The position numbers were made by a program, and so were the translations under genes. From Candidatus Tectimicrobiota bacterium (GTDB lineage: Bacteria; UBA8248; JACPRG01): a DNA stretch of 30,618 bases. The notes beneath the pieces are model-generated. The model saw nothing but the letters and a program-made list of their open reading frames with translations, was not told the DNA's origin and did no database searches. Within the stretch, counting starts at the first letter, position 1; every line of letters begins with the position of its first letter. Below, piece by piece: positions 7,774 to 15,229 of the stretch. The stretch is taken from assembly GCA_016190025.1 (NCBI GenBank), contig JACPRG010000006.1, positions 1 to 30,618 of the forward strand, read 5' to 3'.

Positions 7774-8307
7774 ATGTGGTCCAAAACTTCCGGCCGGGAG
7801 AAAGCGCCTGAGCCGACGGCCGAGCCTTCTGTGACCCCCGGTGCGATCTCATCCTCCCCCGAAGTGGAGAGCGCCCGAAGGCGCCAGCCGGACCCTCAGG
7901 TGAAGATCGGCAAGACCATCGTGATTCGGGGAGAGCTGACCGGAGAGGAGGACCTGGTCATCGAAGGCCGCGTTGAGGGAAAGATCTCCCTGGAAGGCCA
8001 CCACCTCACCGTGGGCGAGACGGGAAACATCGCGGCAGAAGTCCTGGCGAAGACGGTGTCCATCATCGGCCGGATGGAGGGCAATCTGCACGCCAAGGAG
8101 AAGGCGGAGATCTCGGCCTCGGGGTCGCTCTCCGGCGACATCCGCGCCCCGCGGGTGATCATCGCCGACGGCGCCAAGTTCAAGGGGTCGGTCGACATGT
8201 CGCCGGGGGACACGCCCCACGCGCCGCCCCACGCGGCCGTGAGACGAAGTGAGCCGTCCGGCGTGACGGGCCGGCCGGGCCAGGGAGCGCCGGGAAAGGT
8301 GGAGTAG
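7774..8307 (+). CDS. Bactofilin family cytoskeletal protein
   Basis: A 177-residue bactofilin, a cytoplasmic polymer-forming beta-helix protein. The core (about 45-145) shows the family's repeating short strands: IGKTIVIRGELTGEEDLVIEG, then VEGKISLEG, HHLTVGETGNI, VLAKTVSIIGRMEG, AEISASGSLSGDI and APRVIIADGAKFKGS. Flexible Pro/Ser/Ala-rich tails flank it, as usual. The start at 7774 is preferred to the in-frame ATG at 7756 because GGAGGAG (7759-7765) lies 8 bases before it. Bactofilins organise cell-wall synthesis, stalks or chromosome attachment; no peptidase partner is nearby. The next gene, on the same strand, is a degenerate methyltransferase-like protein. Confidence 0.9.
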   Translation: MWSKTSGREKAPEPTAEPSVTPGAISSSPEVESARRRQPDPQVKIGKTIVIRGELTGEEDLVIEGRVEGKISLEGHHLTVGETGNIAAEVLAKTVSIIGRMEGNLHAKEKAEISASGSLSGDIRAPRVIIADGAKFKGSVDMSPGDTPHAPPHAAVRRSEPSGVTGRPGQGAPGKVE

Positions 8308-8399
8308 TTGAGGGGGCCCAGGTGGGGAGACCCCGCAGGGGACCGCCGGAAGGCGTGGACTCGGAAGCCGTGGGGGACGCGCCGGGGGGAGGATGCGGC

Positions 8400-8520
8400 A
8401 TGAAGGAGGGATGCGGTTCTGAGCCGGAGAAAAAGTCCCCACAGCTGGAACGATAAGGTCACCAATGAGATTTTTCTGTGGAAAAAGCTCGTCTCGCCCG
8501 AGCGCTCGTCCGAGACCGAT
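8400..8520 (+). other. Probable true N-terminus of the downstream gene, separated by an apparent frameshift
   Basis: ATG 8400 has the best ribosome-binding site here (GGGGGGAGGA at 8384-8393, 6-base spacer) but its frame closes after 18 codons at TAA 8454-8456. The downstream gene's frame is open back to 8404 and reads protein-like (W-N-D-K-V-T-N-E-I-F-L-W-K-K-L). Removing one base from the A5 run 8430-8434 or the C4 run 8437-8440 would join them into a protein of about 260 residues. This is either a sequencing or assembly error, a programmed +1 shift, or a real inactivating mutation. Confidence 0.5.
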
Positions 8521-9183
8521 GTGCTCGCCAAAGACGGGAAGCCGGAAAAGTCGGTGCACTGGGTCTCGAAGGTCTTCGCCACTTTTCTCCGAACCCTCGG
8601 ACGCTTCCAGCATCCCTCCGTTCTCGACCTCGGGCCCGTGACGGGCGGCAACATCTCCTTTTACGGGGAAATGGGCTGGAAGATCTACGCCAACGACATC
8701 CTCCAGGAGTACCGGGAGGCGGTCGAGGCGGCCCGGGCCTCGCCGCCGCAGGCGGCGGAGGAACAGGAATCCCCGCCGGACCCCATCGAAACCGTCTTGA
8801 GCCGGTTCCACTATGCGCCGGGTTCCCTCCAGGGAATCCTGTGCTGGGATGTCCTGGACAGGCTCCCTCCCATTTGGACCCGCGAGCTGGTGCACCGCCT
8901 TTCAACGGCCTTGGACGAGGGGGGCGTGATTCTCTCGTTTTTCGGGGTGAAAGAGGAGCTGGGCGACGGTGAGTCTCCCCGGGGGTTCCGGATCCGGAGC
9001 GAGACCGACCTGGAGCCCATTCCGGAAGAAGGGACGGCGCTGGAGCGGTACACCTATCAGAACGGCGAGATCATGAGTCTTTTCTCTGGATTCAAGGTGC
9101 TGAATTTCTACTTTATGAAGAACAATTTCCGTGAACTTCTCGTCCAGAAGCAGACCCGGGCCGCCTTGAGCGCTCCCGCCTGA
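8521..9183 (+). CDS. Divergent class I methyltransferase-like protein
   Basis: 220 residues from the first canonical start in frame (GTG 8521); the real protein probably begins near 8400 after a frame correction. The fold signs are those of a class I SAM methyltransferase: a motif-I-like strand and loop VLDLGPVTGGN (about 35-45), an acidic residue after the next strand (YANDIL, about 57-62), a motif-IV-like region ILCWDVLDRLPP, and a post-motif strand GGVILSFF. Motif I is not canonical, and the C-terminal half (RFRIRSETDLEPIPEEG onward) is not recognisable. It may bind SAM weakly or not at all. It follows the bactofilin by 213 bases and converges on the octaheme cytochrome gene; the 83-base gap holds only a small GGGCG/CGCCC hairpin. 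Confidence 0.65.
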   Translation: MLAKDGKPEKSVHWVSKVFATFLRTLGRFQHPSVLDLGPVTGGNISFYGEMGWKIYANDILQEYREAVEAARASPPQAAEEQESPPDPIETVLSRFHYAPGSLQGILCWDVLDRLPPIWTRELVHRLSTALDEGGVILSFFGVKEELGDGESPRGFRIRSETDLEPIPEEGTALERYTYQNGEIMSLFSGFKVLNFYFMKNNFRELLVQKQTRAALSAPA

Positions 9184-9266
9184 CCTCCTCGGGGCGTCGC
9201 CCACTCTCCCCTTGCGTCGCGTGACCTCGCCCCCTCTTCTCCTCCGACCCGAGCCGCGGGGACCGG

Positions 9267-11897
9267 CTATTCTTTCTTTTTCTTCTCCTCCTTTTTTTCT
9301 TCCTCTTCGGTGATCACGCCCTCGGGGATTCCCTTGGCTTCCCCTTTGCCGCCGTCAAACCGGAGCAGGTAGTCCCGAAGGGCCCGGATCTGTTTTTCCG
9401 CGTTCCCCTTCCACACGGTGGTCAGCGGACTCTCGTCTCCGGAGAAGAAGGTGGGCATCCGGGTCCCTTCCTGGATCTTCTGCGGGTCCTTCAGCCAGCT
9501 CACGATCCAGCCGGGGCGCAGCCGCTCCCGGGCGAGGAAGAGGTCCGGCGCGAGGTCGGCCGCCTCCTTGCCGGTCGCCTGCTGGTGGCATTCCAGGCAT
9601 TGGAAGGTTTGGAAGAGGAATTTGCCGACGGCCACGTTTCCCCGATCGATGGCGCCGTCGTCCACGAAGAGGTACGGGCTTCCCATCTCCTTCTCGACCT
9701 GGGCGCTGAAATAGCTCACCAGGGCGGCCGCCTCCTCGTCCGTGAGCCCGAAGGTCGGCATGCGGACCGCCAGCCAGGGACGCAGCGGGACGGGTCGCTT
9801 CAGGAAGCCGAAGAGCCACCCGGGCTGAACCTTGGCCCCCTCTCCGGCGAGGACCGGCGGGGCGAGGGAGGGGTCCTTGTAGAATGGACGGATGTCCCCG
9901 CCCTTTCCTTCGATGACGTGGCATCCCGCGCAGTTGTACTTTTCGACCAGGCGGCGGCCGCGCTCGAGGGCGGCCTCCCGGGGCGAGAGCTTCCGCACGA
10001 ATTCCCCGGCCATCTCATGGCCGTCCGCCCTTTGCAGGAAGGTCATCAGGGCCTTCACCTCTTCGTCGGTGAGATAGAAATTCGGCATCCGCAGGCTGAT
10101 CCGGTCGGTGCTGAAGATCCGCGGGTTTTTCAGCTTGGCGAAAAGCCATGCGTCCCACGTCTCGGGGATCTGGGTGACGTCGCCGAAGTCGAGCTCGGCG
10201 GGTTTCTTGTTGGCGAAGGTTGTGAGCTCGACGCTCAGCCGGCCGATCTTCTCCGTCCCCTGGATGTTGTGGCACCCGTAGCAGCCGTAGTTTTCCACCA
10301 GGCGGCGGCCCTCCTGGATCGCCGCGGGGTCCTTCAACTGGGCGATGATCTCGGGGCGGGCCGGCGCGGGCTTCCCCCGGGAGAGGAGGTAAGCGGCCAG
10401 GTCCTGGGCCTCGGCGTCTGAAAGCCGGAGATCGGGCATGGCGGTCCCGGGGTCGTAGCGCTTGGGGTCCTTCACCCAGTTGACCACCCAGTCGGCGTTC
10501 ACCTTGGCGCCGACGCGGCCCAAGTCGGGGCCGAAGGCGCCCCCCTTGCCGTCGATGGCGTGGCACGCCAGGCAGCCGCGGGACTCGAAAAGCGTCTTGC
10601 CGCGCCTGGCCGCCGCTTCCGCGTCGGGGCCGGGGTTGTATTTGAGGGGCCCCGAGGGCGGGACGCCTTCCGAGGCCTTCAGCAGATAAGCCGTCAGGGC
10701 CGTGGCCTGCTCCCGGGTGAAGCTGAAGAAGGGCATCCGCGTGGCGGGCAGGTGTTCCCGCGGATTCAAGACCCAAGAGACCATCCACCCCGGGTTGAAC
10801 TTCTGGGACGCCTTCAGGAGCGAGGGTCCGACCTTGGGCAGGTCTTCGTAGCCCTGCATCAGGTGGCAGCCGGAGCACCCCAGCTCTGTGAACAGGCGTC
10901 TTCCCTTGGACACCACCGAGGCCATGGGAACGTCGAGGGTCGCGGCGTGGCACCGCAGGCAGTTCGTCTGCGCGGATTCGCCCCGGAGCAGCGGCTTTTC
11001 CCAGAATTCAAGGTGCTCTCCTGTCTTGAGGTCCAGGCCGTGGGCCTTGGTGAGGCTGTTCAGCGCCTGGCCCTGCCCTCCGTGACAAAGGCTGCAGCCG
11101 AACTTCTCCACCGGGTGCTTGCGCAGCAGGACGTCGCGCTTCGGATGGGTCCGGAAGGGGGGCGGGAAATCTTCAAACCCGGGGCGATCGGCCGCCAGAT
11201 GGCAGGTCTGGCACCGATCCACGGTGAGGACGGCTTGACCGAAGTTGTTGAACTCGACGCCTTCGATCACCACCTGCTGGATGGCCGGAACCCGGCGCTC
11301 GATGGAGGCCAGCCGTCTTTCCAGGCCGCCCAGGTCGCGGCCCGTCTGGGTCTTCTTCTCCTCCAGCTGCTTGAGGGACCTCCCCAGTCTCTCGATCTCC
11401 TGGCGGGCGGCCTTCTCTTGCTCCGTCAGGTCGGCCTCGGCTTTTCCAAGCCTGACGGTCGATGCCTCCAGCCGCTCGTAGCGGGCCTTTTCGGCGGTGG
11501 CCGGGCGGCCGTTCTGGAGGGCGTGCTTGTACTCGTAATAGGCCTCGTCCATCTCGCTGCGGGCGAACTTGTTCTCCAGGGAGGCCTTGTCCAGCCTGTC
11601 TTGAATGTCGGCCAGGCGTCTTTGGGCGGCGGCGTAGGGTTCGCTTGCGGCGGTCTCCCGGCGGGCCTTCTCGATGGCGGCGTTCAGCCTCGCCAGCTCG
11701 TCCGAGACCTTCTTGCGCTCGGCCGCAATCTCCTTGCGCACCCTTTGCGCTTCCAGGCGGTCAAACTCCCGCTGGTAGTCTTTCCAAGGCCGCCGGCCCT
11801 CGATCTCGTCCCAGACGACCCAGGCGATGCTGGCCAGCAGGAGCATGCTCACGACAAAGAAAAAGCGCGCCTTGGAGGATTGCTCTACGGGAGGCAT
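9267..11897 (-). CDS. Octaheme c-type cytochrome with N-terminal coiled coil, partner of a b6f-type complex
   Basis: An 876-residue membrane-anchored, periplasm-facing cytochrome. It has one N-terminal transmembrane helix (about 11-29), a long charged coiled coil (about 38-205) and eight CxxCH heme sites at C229, C268, C313, C341, C442, C539, C656 and C767. The first three lie in a compact multiheme segment. Each of the last five starts a repeated mono-heme module ending in a W-x3-W-x2-NP/DP and MP-x-F/L pattern, whose Met is the probable distal ligand. The C-terminus is a Lys/Glu-rich tail (EEEEKKEEKKKKE). It is last in a minus-strand operon after Rieske, cytochrome b6 and subunit IV genes, 36 bases behind subunit IV. 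It is most likely the electron acceptor replacing cytochrome f or c1, and I found no other cytochrome c here. Confidence 0.92.
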   Translation of the reverse strand: MPPVEQSSKARFFFVVSMLLLASIAWVVWDEIEGRRPWKDYQREFDRLEAQRVRKEIAAERKKVSDELARLNAAIEKARRETAASEPYAAAQRRLADIQDRLDKASLENKFARSEMDEAYYEYKHALQNGRPATAEKARYERLEASTVRLGKAEADLTEQEKAARQEIERLGRSLKQLEEKKTQTGRDLGGLERRLASIERRVPAIQQVVIEGVEFNNFGQAVLTVDRCQTCHLAADRPGFEDFPPPFRTHPKRDVLLRKHPVEKFGCSLCHGGQGQALNSLTKAHGLDLKTGEHLEFWEKPLLRGESAQTNCLRCHAATLDVPMASVVSKGRRLFTELGCSGCHLMQGYEDLPKVGPSLLKASQKFNPGWMVSWVLNPREHLPATRMPFFSFTREQATALTAYLLKASEGVPPSGPLKYNPGPDAEAAARRGKTLFESRGCLACHAIDGKGGAFGPDLGRVGAKVNADWVVNWVKDPKRYDPGTAMPDLRLSDAEAQDLAAYLLSRGKPAPARPEIIAQLKDPAAIQEGRRLVENYGCYGCHNIQGTEKIGRLSVELTTFANKKPAELDFGDVTQIPETWDAWLFAKLKNPRIFSTDRISLRMPNFYLTDEEVKALMTFLQRADGHEMAGEFVRKLSPREAALERGRRLVEKYNCAGCHVIEGKGGDIRPFYKDPSLAPPVLAGEGAKVQPGWLFGFLKRPVPLRPWLAVRMPTFGLTDEEAAALVSYFSAQVEKEMGSPYLFVDDGAIDRGNVAVGKFLFQTFQCLECHQQATGKEAADLAPDLFLARERLRPGWIVSWLKDPQKIQEGTRMPTFFSGDESPLTTVWKGNAEKQIRALRDYLLRFDGGKGEAKGIPEGVITEEEEKKEEKKKKE

Positions 11898-11933
11898 GGA
11901 CTCTCCAGATCCTGGCTCTGGCTCTCTTGGGCG

Positions 11934-12824
11934 TCAGATGTTAAACCAAGGGGTGATCCACACGTACTTGATGTTGAAAGCGATCCGGAGAACCATCTTG
12001 ATGGGCAAGGCCATCATCGTCAGAAACAGGGAGGCCTTGATGGCGTAGCGGACCGCGCCCACCTTTTCGTAGCCGCCGGTCTTCCGCCGATAAAAGTACC
12101 AGAGAACGCCCAGGAGATAATAGGCGGTCACGAGAACCGCCCCCGTGTGGAAGGCCGGGGACGTCAGGAAGGCGCTGGGATCCGCGGCCGGCTCGCTCTT
12201 GAAGCCGAACAGCTTGAAGGGCAGATCCACGTTGGTCAGGGCGACCACCTTGTGGGGGTCCCACTTCTGCCCCGGCAGGAAGAAGTTCCAACCCGGACCC
12301 CGGAGGAAGACCCCGTTGATGATGAGGGCGATCCACAGAACGCCGAACCCGAACAGGAAGAGAGTGACGGCCACCCGCCGCTCCCGGAAGGTGTAGTACC
12401 CGTTCCCCTTGGGATTGATGTCGATGTAGGGGATGAGCATCAGCCCCACGATGATCAGGGTGGGCAGGACCACCCCGGCGATCCAGGGGTCGAAGTACAC
12501 CAACATCTCCTGGAGCCCCAGGAAGTACCAGGGCGCCTTGGAGGGGTTGGGCGTCAGGGACGGGTTGGCCGGCTCCTCCAGGGGCGCGTCCACCAGCACC
12601 GACCAGACGGTGAGCAGCACCATGACGCACAGGGCGCACAGGAACTCGCTCCGCACCAGGTACGGCCACACGTGGACCTTGTCCGCCTCTTTCGCGCGCT
12701 TGGCCAGCTTGACGTCGCCCACGGTCCGGGCGGCCGGCGTCCCTTCCGGGGCGGCCTTCGGGGCCGGAGGGGCGAGATGCGCCTTCTCCTCAGGACTTGG
12801 GGTTGCCTTCTTCGCCTTCGCCAT
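11934..12824 (-). CDS. Cytochrome b C-terminal subunit (PetD/subunit IV-like) with two extra membrane helices
   Basis: A 296-residue membrane protein of the Qo half of a bc/b6f complex. An Ala/Pro/Lys-rich cytoplasmic N-tail (1-50) precedes helices at about 55-78, 112-133 and 149-173, which correspond to subunit IV. Two further helices at about 226-245 and 259-282 follow and are not in plant or cyanobacterial PetD. At the quinol-oxidation site the PEWY motif is replaced by APWY (97-100), so the catalytic Glu is missing at the usual position; YFLGLQE follows. GAGGTGAGG upstream supports ATG 12824. It lies 83 bases after cytochrome b6 and 36 before the octaheme cytochrome. It would form the membrane core with cytochrome b6. 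Confidence 0.88.
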   Translation of the reverse strand: MAKAKKATPSPEEKAHLAPPAPKAAPEGTPAARTVGDVKLAKRAKEADKVHVWPYLVRSEFLCALCVMVLLTVWSVLVDAPLEEPANPSLTPNPSKAPWYFLGLQEMLVYFDPWIAGVVLPTLIIVGLMLIPYIDINPKGNGYYTFRERRVAVTLFLFGFGVLWIALIINGVFLRGPGWNFFLPGQKWDPHKVVALTNVDLPFKLFGFKSEPAADPSAFLTSPAFHTGAVLVTAYYLLGVLWYFYRRKTGGYEKVGAVRYAIKASLFLTMMALPIKMVLRIAFNIKYVWITPWFNI

Positions 12825-12907
12825 GGTGCCTCACCTCACGGGAACCTCCCGCGCCGTCCCCGCGGTGACGGATGGAAAAGAAGAGGACCTGGACGTGTCC
12901 CCCGCGC

Positions 12908-13687
12908 TCACAGCGGACCGGAGACCCCCCCGTCTTTCCGGATGCGCCAGAAATGCACGATCATCAAAAGGCTCGCCGCGATGGGAAGCACGATGCAGTG
13001 CAGGACGTAAAACCGCAGCAGGGCGGGGGGGCCTACCAGCGTCCCGCCGAGCAAGATCGAGCGGGCGTCGTAGCGCGGCGTGACCCCCACGACCTCGCCG
13101 AGCGGCCCTTCGTGCCCGAGCAGCGGCGTCGCGCGGGCCATGTTCGTCCCGACGGTCACGGCCCAGATGGAAAGCTGGTCCCACGGGAGCAGGTAGCCCG
13201 TAAAGCTCAGCAGCAGCGTGAAGACGAGCAGCAGCACCCCGACCACCCAGTTGAACTCCCGCGGGGGCTTGTAGGAGCCCGTCATGAAGACCCGGAACAT
13301 GTGCAGCCACACGGCGATGACCATCCCGTGGGCCGCCCACCGGTGCATGTTCCGCATGAGCATCCCGAAGGGCGCGTCGAACTCCAGGTATTTGATGTCC
13401 GCGTACGCGTACTCGGCCACGGGCCGGTAATAGAACATCAGAACCACGCCGGTCACCACCGTCACCAGAAACATCAGGAAGGTGATCCCCCCCATGCACC
13501 ACGTGAAGCGCACCCGGAGGGCGTGGCGCCGGATCTTGGCGGGATGCAGGTGGAGCCAGACGTTGTTGGCGACCTGCAGGACGCGGTTTCGCGGGGTGTC
13601 CGCGTACCCGTGCCGGAACATGGATTTCCAGACGTACGATTCGAAGAGCCTCTGGCCGAGTTCGTTGAGGCGTGGCAGTTTGGGCAC
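12908..13687 (-). CDS. Cytochrome b6-type subunit with heme-ci cysteine
   Basis: 259 residues with four transmembrane helices, the length and plan of split cytochrome b6. The two b-heme pairs are H115/H230 and H129/H245; spacing within each helix (14 and 15) is as in b6. C64 in [10 protein letters not shown] aligns with b6 Cys35 (YCLGGIT), the covalent attachment residue of the third heme (ci or x). LPWDQ (167-171) and the C-terminal [10 protein letters not shown] also match b6. The start is GTG 13687 with GAGGA about 10 bases upstream. It sits between the Rieske gene (32-base gap) and the PetD-like gene. It oxidises a quinol, probably menaquinol by lineage, and passes one electron across the membrane. 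The presence of ci is an inference from the Cys. Confidence 0.93.
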   Translation of the reverse strand: MPKLPRLNELGQRLFESYVWKSMFRHGYADTPRNRVLQVANNVWLHLHPAKIRRHALRVRFTWCMGGITFLMFLVTVVTGVVLMFYYRPVAEYAYADIKYLEFDAPFGMLMRNMHRWAAHGMVIAVWLHMFRVFMTGSYKPPREFNWVVGVLLLVFTLLLSFTGYLLPWDQLSIWAVTVGTNMARATPLLGHEGPLGEVVGVTPRYDARSILLGGTLVGPPALLRFYVLHCIVLPIAASLLMIVHFWRIRKDGGVSGPL

Positions 13688-13719
13688 GAGTTCTTTTTCC
13701 TCAATCCGTCAGGGACGTA

Positions 13720-14265
13720 TCAGGAATACTTGAAAAACGCGTCGGGCTGGGTCCACTCCCCCTTTTCCTGCCGGAAGTTTTTCCCCTTGTCCACCACGAG
13801 GGTCCCCTCGTCGTTGAGGACGATCTTGACCCGCTCCAGCGGCCGCGGCGCCGGACCCTCGAAGTTGACCCCGGACCTGCGGAACCCGCTCCCGTGGCAC
13901 GGGCACTTGAACTTGTCCTCCGAGGCCAACCACCGGGGCGTGCAGCCCAGATGCGTGCACACGGCCAACAGGGCGTAAAAGCCCTCTTTCTCCCGCACAA
14001 TCCAGACGCGCTTGGTCTGTTTGAACTTTTCGCTGACCTCTCCGACCACGTAATCCTCGGGCCGGCCGGCCTCAAAGCTCGTGGACGGCTCGAACAGGAC
14101 GCGCGGGAACATGAACCGCAGAGAGCCCAGCGCCCCGATCCCCAGGGAAAGAAAAAACCCTCCCCAGGCGGCCACCGACAGAAAGTGCCTGCGCGCGAAG
14201 GTGTCCCGCTCTCTGCGAAGGCGCGGCTGGCGAGCTTCTTGGATGACTTCCGTCACAACGGCCAA
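13720..14265 (-). CDS. Rieske [2Fe-2S] protein of the b6f-type complex
   Basis: A 181-residue quinol-oxidising Rieske subunit. The N-terminal segment 22-55 has an RR-x-F-L-S twin-arginine-like start (RRHFLSVAAWGG) and one transmembrane anchor. The soluble cluster domain carries CTHLGC (C103, H105, C108) and CPCHGSGF (C121, C123, H124); C103, H105, C121 and H124 are the cluster ligands and C108-C123 the disulfide. GPAPRPL follows, as in the family. The start is given as TTG 14265; a GTG three codons later is equally possible, and neither has a strong ribosome-binding site. It is first in the minus-strand operon. A perfect CRP-type palindrome lies 38 bases upstream of the start, and a consensus sigma-70 promoter about 210 bases upstream. 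Confidence 0.94.
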   Translation of the reverse strand: MAVVTEVIQEARQPRLRRERDTFARRHFLSVAAWGGFFLSLGIGALGSLRFMFPRVLFEPSTSFEAGRPEDYVVGEVSEKFKQTKRVWIVREKEGFYALLAVCTHLGCTPRWLASEDKFKCPCHGSGFRRSGVNFEGPAPRPLERVKIVLNDEGTLVVDKGKNFRQEKGEWTQPDAFFKYS

Positions 14266-14302
14266 TCCCGACCCGGCCGGAACGATTCGCGCCGGCGGAT
14301 CA

Positions 14303-14318
14303 TGTGATAATTTTCACA
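14303..14318. promoter_or_regulatory. Perfect CRP/FNR-family palindrome (CRP-type)
   Basis: TGTGATAATTTTCACA has both consensus half-sites TGTGA and TCACA with the exact 6-base spacer. It is 38 bases upstream of the Rieske start and about 160 bases downstream of the -35/-10 promoter at 14477-14505, so it could act as a roadblock repressor site or serve a second promoter. No CRP-family gene is in the window. Confidence 0.6.
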
Positions 14319-14476
14319 AAACTCCCCGCGGCCACCCCCGGGTGGGGTGGCCCCGATCCTCTTTCCCGCCGCACAGTGTCCAACGGGTTTTTGCGGGGCA
14401 GGAGGCGGGCCGCCGAAACCCGCCGCATGGAAGCGACAACGCAACATCCCCCCGTGTCTTGTCATTCCTGAATCCT

Positions 14477-14505
14477 ATATAATCGGAGCCGAAAGGGGTT
14501 GTCAA
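14477..14505 (-). promoter_or_regulatory. Sigma-70 promoter for the Rieske-cytochrome b operon
   Basis: On the minus strand a consensus TTGACA (14505-14500) and TTATAT (14482-14477) are 17 bases apart. The start would be near 14470, leaving a leader of about 205 bases that contains the CRP-type palindrome. The spacer 14266-14617 also holds the divergent promoter at 14562-14591. Confidence 0.6.
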
Positions 14506-14561
14506 CCGATTTTGAAAGCGCGCCGGGGGCGCGGGGCGGGTCATTGTGGATCGCCGATCCT

Positions 14562-14591
14562 TTGACTTGGTTCGCGGCTCTCGCGTAAAAT
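14562..14591 (+). promoter_or_regulatory. Sigma-70 promoter for the lipoprotein/response-regulator pair
   Basis: TTGACT (14562-14567) and TAAAAT (14586-14591) are 18 bases apart. The predicted start is near 14598, 20 bases before the ATG at 14618. It is back-to-back with the minus-strand promoter of the Rieske operon. Confidence 0.55.
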
Positions 14592-14617
14592 GAAAAGTCC
14601 TGCATGAGTCCCAGGAC

Positions 14618-15229
14618 ATGATATCAGCTCGGCACCGCATAGAAACACCCCTCCCGCCCGAAGGGAAGGCGTCCGCCCGGACGGCGTCCCTTCTCCTCGG
14701 CGTCCTGCTGCTGCTCCCGGCCGGATGCGGCGGCGGCGTCAGGGACGGGCTTCCGCCCCCGCCGGGCGCGCCCCGGCCTTCGGTCTCCTCGCCCGGCGAC
14801 GCGGCGAGGGAAGGTCTCGCCCGAAACGGCCCGGAGACCTCCGCCGGGAAAGACGGGGGCCGGTCCTCCGAAGGGTCCGGCGTTTCCGTCGCCGCGCTGC
14901 GACGGGACCGGGACCGGCTGAGAGAGGAAGTCGAGCGCCTGCGGAGCGAGCGCGCCCGCTGGGACGCCGGGCGTCGGCTGGTGGAGGACCTGCTGGCCAT
15001 CCTGTTCCGGGCCCTGGAGAAGGGCGACTACGACGGGGCGCTGGTCTCCATCGACCAGTTCTTACGGGTCCATCCCGAGCACCCCATGCGCCAGCAGGTC
15101 TCAGAGCTGCGCCCGGCCGTGGAGAAGCTCCGGACCGTGGCTGCCGAGCGGCAAACGCTGCGCGAAGAGATCCAGAAGCTCAAGGACATTCAGCTCCGGT
15201 TTGACGCCCTTCGGAAAGAGCCCCGGTGA
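14618..15229 (+). CDS. GlrY/QseG-like coiled-coil lipoprotein
   Basis: A 203-residue lipoprotein. The hydrophobic signal ends LLPAGC, so the lipidated Cys is C37 (the lipobox is atypical, with Pro at -3). A disordered Gly/Pro/Ser stretch (38-88) leads to two charged coiled-coil helices (about 91-120 and 168-200) around a short helix pair (ALEKGDYDGALVSIDQFL) like one TPR. Its stop overlaps the next gene's GTG by 4 bases, so it is translationally coupled to a sigma-54 response regulator. Lipoprotein plus GlrR-type regulator is the layout of E. coli glrY-glrR (qseG-qseF), where the lipoprotein tunes the kinase; the resemblance in sequence is limited to size, lipid anchor and C-terminal coil. 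ATG 14618 has no good ribosome-binding site, so the start could be later. Confidence 0.7.
   Translation: MISARHRIETPLPPEGKASARTASLLLGVLLLLPAGCGGGVRDGLPPPPGAPRPSVSSPGDAAREGLARNGPETSAGKDGGRSSEGSGVSVAALRRDRDRLREEVERLRSERARWDAGRRLVEDLLAILFRALEKGDYDGALVSIDQFLRVHPEHPMRQQVSELRPAVEKLRTVAAERQTLREEIQKLKDIQLRFDALRKEPR

Noticed and set aside
8419..8421. CTG as the start of the methyltransferase-like gene
   Set aside because: CTG starts are rare and a frame-shifted ATG 8400 with an ideal ribosome-binding site explains the data better.
14365..14390. Minus-strand GG-N10-GC pair (TTGGACACTGTGCGGC) as a sigma-54 promoter for the Rieske operon
   Set aside because: Only the GG/GC dinucleotides fit; the flanking consensus TGGCA and TTGC are absent.
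14253..14465. 70-residue minus-strand reading frame in the Rieske leader
   Set aside because: Low complexity, no ribosome-binding site, overlaps the Rieske start and the CRP-type palindrome.
14466..14482. Plus-strand TTGTCA/TATAAT-like pair near 14459-14483
   Set aside because: The spacer is only 13 bases; the opposite-strand pair with 17-base spacing is far better.
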